Source of the DNA: Gemmatimonadota bacterium
GTDB lineage: Bacteria > Gemmatimonadota > Gemmatimonadetes > Longimicrobiales > RSA9
NCBI GenBank assembly: GCA_016207445.1
Contig: JACQPS010000018.1
Span: 1-23,391 of the forward strand
Direction: 5' to 3'
DNA length: 23,391 nucleotides
Positions within the stretch are counted from its first letter, which is position 1, and every line of letters starts with the position of its first letter. The translations under genes and the position numbers were made by a program. A model generated the notes under the pieces. That model was not told the origin of the DNA. It did no database searches and was given only the letters and a program-made list of their open reading frames with translations. Below, one piece after another: positions 22,101-23,391 of the stretch.

Positions 22101-23378
22101 ATGCGACGACGTCGGACCCGCCTGCTCCTCGCCCTGGCGACGCTCGCGGCTGCGCCCGACGCCGCCGCGCAGGGCTGCCCGCGGGCCGACGCCCCGGCTG
22201 ACGATCCTCTGGTGACGGTGCGGTACCTGGCCAGTGACGCGCTGGAGGGACGCCGGGCCGGCAGCTCGGGCGAGGCGTGCGCCGCCGACTATGTCGCCGG
22301 GGAGTTCCAGCGATTGGGGCTCGTGCCCGGCGGCGAGGATGGCACCTTCTTTCAGCGCGTCCCGCTCGCCAGCGCGGCGAATCCCCATGCTCCGGCGGGG
22401 ACGGGGCGCAACGTGGTGGCGATCCTGGAAGGCGCCGACCCCGCGCTGCGACAGGAAGTGCTCGTAATCGGCGCGCACGTCGATCACCTCGGCCGCGGTG
22501 GCTTCGGCTCCCTCGCGCCCGACGAGAAGGATGCGATTCACAACGGCGCCGACGACAACGCCTCGGGGATCGCGGCGCTGCTCCAGATCGCGCGCGAGCT
22601 CGCCCGCGGACCTCGGCCCGCGCGCTCGCTCGTCTTCGTCGCCTTTACGGGCGAGGAGCTGGGACTCCTCGGCTCGGCCTACTACGCCGCCCATCCCGTG
22701 GCCCCGCTCGAGCGCACCCGCGCCATGCTCAACCTGGACATGGTGGGACGGCTCGGCTCGAAGCCCGTCCTCATCTACGGCACTGGCACGGCGCTCGAAT
22801 GGGGCGAGATCGTGGGACGCGCGGCCCGCGAGGAAAAGATCGACTTCGCCGACAAGCCCGACGGCTTCGGCCCCAGCGACCATACCTCCTTCTATGCCCG
22901 AGACATCCCCGTCCTCCACTTCTTCACCAACGTCCACGAAGACTATCACCGCCCCTCCGACGACTGGCAGAAGATCGACCGCGACGGCATCCGGCGCATC
23001 GCACAACTCGTCGTGCACATCGCCCGCGACGTCGCCGCCCGACCCGCCGCCCTCGCGCTGCAGCGGGGCGCCGGCACGCCGCCGGGCACCGGCGGGCCCG
23101 GCTACGGCGCCTACCTGGGCACGATCCCCGATTTCACGCCCGTCGAGCGCGGCGTGCGCTTGACCGGGGTCCGCGCCGGCTCGCCGGCGGCAGCAGCCGG
23201 AATCCGTGCGGGCGACATCATCATTCGCTTCGAGCAGCGGGACATCGCCGACCTCCAGGCCTTCACCGATGCGCTGCGCGCCCACAAGCCGGGCGACACC
23301 GTTCGCATCACCGTGCTCCGCGACGGCGCTGAAGTCATCCTCGACGCCACCCTCGGCAGCCGCTCGGCCGGCAACTGA
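22101..23378 (+). CDS. Secreted M28 zinc aminopeptidase with C-terminal PDZ domain
   Basis: M28 enzymes are two-zinc exopeptidases. From the ATG at 22101 the protein is 425 aa with a signal peptide (RRRR, hydrophobic core, cleavage near AAAQ, residue 24). The catalytic domain (about 95-315) has all metal and catalytic positions: H126 and D128 in GAHVDHL, D151 in HNGADDNASG, E185/E186 in FTGEELG, D213 in NLDMVGR and H283 in EDYHRPSDDW. A PDZ domain fills about 335-418 (GVRLTGVRAGSPAAAAGI, GDIIIRFEQRDI). A GTG at 22059 overlapping the previous stop (GTGA) is an alternative start and would lengthen the signal's basic part by 14 residues. The M28-PDZ pairing is known; the substrate is not. The stop lies 13 bases before the window end. 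Confidence 0.93.
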   Translation: MRRRRTRLLLALATLAAAPDAAAQGCPRADAPADDPLVTVRYLASDALEGRRAGSSGEACAADYVAGEFQRLGLVPGGEDGTFFQRVPLASAANPHAPAGTGRNVVAILEGADPALRQEVLVIGAHVDHLGRGGFGSLAPDEKDAIHNGADDNASGIAALLQIARELARGPRPARSLVFVAFTGEELGLLGSAYYAAHPVAPLERTRAMLNLDMVGRLGSKPVLIYGTGTALEWGEIVGRAAREEKIDFADKPDGFGPSDHTSFYARDIPVLHFFTNVHEDYHRPSDDWQKIDRDGIRRIAQLVVHIARDVAARPAALALQRGAGTPPGTGGPGYGAYLGTIPDFTPVERGVRLTGVRAGSPAAAAGIRAGDIIIRFEQRDIADLQAFTDALRAHKPGDTVRITVLRDGAEVILDATLGSRSAGN

Positions 23379-23391
23379 TCCACGCCCGTAG

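Noticed and set aside
21873..23285. A 470-codon minus-strand frame opposite the M28 peptidase
   Set aside because: It is antisense to a peptidase with all metal ligands intact and shows no domain of its own.

Overview
The window is a high-GC, gene-dense bacterial segment with short intergenic gaps, many 4-nt start/stop overlaps and frequent GTG/TTG starts. The gene mix suggests a soil or sediment bacterium of the Gemmatimonadota or a nearby lineage: DoxX + Gfo/Idh/MocA + DUF1080, System I cytochrome c maturation, a PD40 lipoprotein beside an M28-PDZ peptidase, and NtrC-type regulation. That placement is an inference from gene style, not proven.

Layout. (1) 1-2810, plus strand: a DoxX-like membrane protein (cut by the window edge), a Tat-signal Gfo/Idh/MocA oxidoreductase and a DUF1080 lipoprotein, probably an envelope sugar-oxidation module. 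(2) 2873-3528, minus: a VapBC-type toxin-antitoxin pair with its own promoter. (3) 3643-4974, minus: citrate synthase, then a 504-bp regulatory gap. (4) 5479-6905, plus: a hydrogenase maturation endopeptidase, a HypA lacking its zinc domain, and HypB; no hydrogenase subunits are in the window. (5) 7010-9745, minus: feoB, a 60-aa zinc-ribbon protein, feoA and a decayed enoyl-CoA hydratase remnant. (6) 9994-15616, minus: a cytoplasmic PAS-PAS-GAF histidine kinase, a degenerate universal stress protein, and an NtrC-family response regulator with its PAS histidine kinase. (7) 15951-20820, plus: an orphan protein resembling the glutamyl-tRNA reductase dimerisation domain, then ccmC-D-E-F-G-H in one tightly packed operon without ccmA or ccmB. 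(8) 20797-20916: an inverted heptanucleotide repeat block. (9) 20920-23378, plus: a TolB-like beta-propeller lipoprotein and a secreted M28 peptidase with a PDZ domain.

The most interesting signal is regulatory. The hexamer GGGACA/TGTCCC is concentrated in the gaps between genes. Twice it forms the same 15-bp palindrome, GGGACA-N3-TGTCC(C/T), at 13135 and 15808. Sequences with sigma-54 -24/-12 spacing (GG-N10-GC) sit in front of feoB, the ccm operon and gltA, with a weaker match before the stress-protein gene. The window also encodes an NtrC-type sigma-54 activator and its kinase. I infer that this pair controls a regulon joining ferrous iron uptake, haem and cytochrome c assembly, TCA-cycle entry and stress response, and perhaps hydrogenase maturation. 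No tRNA, rRNA, CRISPR array or insertion sequence was recognised.
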